The position numbers and the translations under genes are program-made. DNA of 5,146 nucleotides from an uncultured Prevotella sp. (GTDB lineage Bacteria > Bacteroidota > Bacteroidia > Bacteroidales > Bacteroidaceae), in contig CAMGFM010000117.1 in NCBI GenBank assembly GCA_946055365.1, positions 1-5,146 of the forward strand. Direction: 5' to 3'. Positions 5,029 through 5,146 of the stretch are shown here, one piece after another; within the stretch, counting starts at the first letter, position 1, and each line of letters begins with the position of its first letter. A model generated the notes under the pieces. The model saw only the letters and a list, made by a program, of their open reading frames with translations. It was not told where the DNA came from and did not search any database.

Positions 5029-5146
5029 CTTCGTCCGCGTAAGCCAATGACGCACAATAAACCCCAAACGGTCATTAGGACGTTATGCGCTAACAAACTT
5101 TCTTTTTGGCATCTGTCTTCCCGTTTTTCGGTTACAATGGAACCCC

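Noticed and set aside
5082..5094. GTTA...TAAC resembling an integron attC core
   Set aside because: The GTTRRRY/RYYYAAC consensus is not met, no paired inner sites are seen, and there is no integrase or cassette structure.
5137..5146. ATG near the right edge as the start of a rightward gene
   Set aside because: Only three codons are visible, with no ribosome-binding sequence or consensus promoter upstream; it cannot be judged inside this window.

Overview
The window looks like a chromosomal segment of a Bacteroidales bacterium, probably Prevotellaceae-like. The evidence is: two promoters of the Bacteroidetes primary-sigma type (TTTG, exactly 19 bp, TAnnTTTG); start codons preceded by A/T-rich sequence, mostly without a Shine-Dalgarno; a tRNA with no encoded CCA; and an ATPase whose sequence (VVLT..RP, GR.PYTGFWGRL, LSDGE.QK, DEPTAFLDF) is the style I know from Bacteroidetes FecE/BtuD-like proteins. 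The coding regions are moderately GC-rich. I see no transposase, integrase, phage gene or CRISPR array.

Layout. Positions 1-1180 form a leftward unit. A promoter at 1150-1180 drives a FecE/BtuD-type ABC transporter ATPase (257-1048). It is followed by a non-coding array of 21-bp units built on a 13-bp dyad (130-236), then the first codons of another leftward gene that runs off the left edge (1-25). Positions 1284-4965 form a rightward unit. A promoter at 1284-1314 drives tRNA-Arg(CCT) at 1379-1450. Next come dsbD (1511-3562, transmembrane thiol-disulfide reductant carrier), a very strong hairpin plus T-tract (3588-3650), and a UPF0597/CyuA-family iron-sulfur L-cysteine desulfidase (3676-4965). 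The last 180 bases hold a cluster of GC-rich inverted repeats and no gene I can support.

How the genes relate. DsbD carries reducing power from cytoplasmic thioredoxin to the periplasm, and the CyuA-type enzyme is expected to break cysteine down to sulfide, pyruvate and ammonia. Both concern thiol/sulfur chemistry, but the strong terminator-like hairpin between them argues against a simple operon. The ATPase is probably one subunit of an iron-siderophore, haem or cobalamin importer. No permease or binding protein lies upstream of it, so its partners must be further left or elsewhere.

Most of the window is ordinary housekeeping sequence. The points most worth a second look are the helically phased 21-bp dyad array at 130-236, the hairpin in the leader position of the cysteine desulfidase gene, and the nested dyads after its stop codon.
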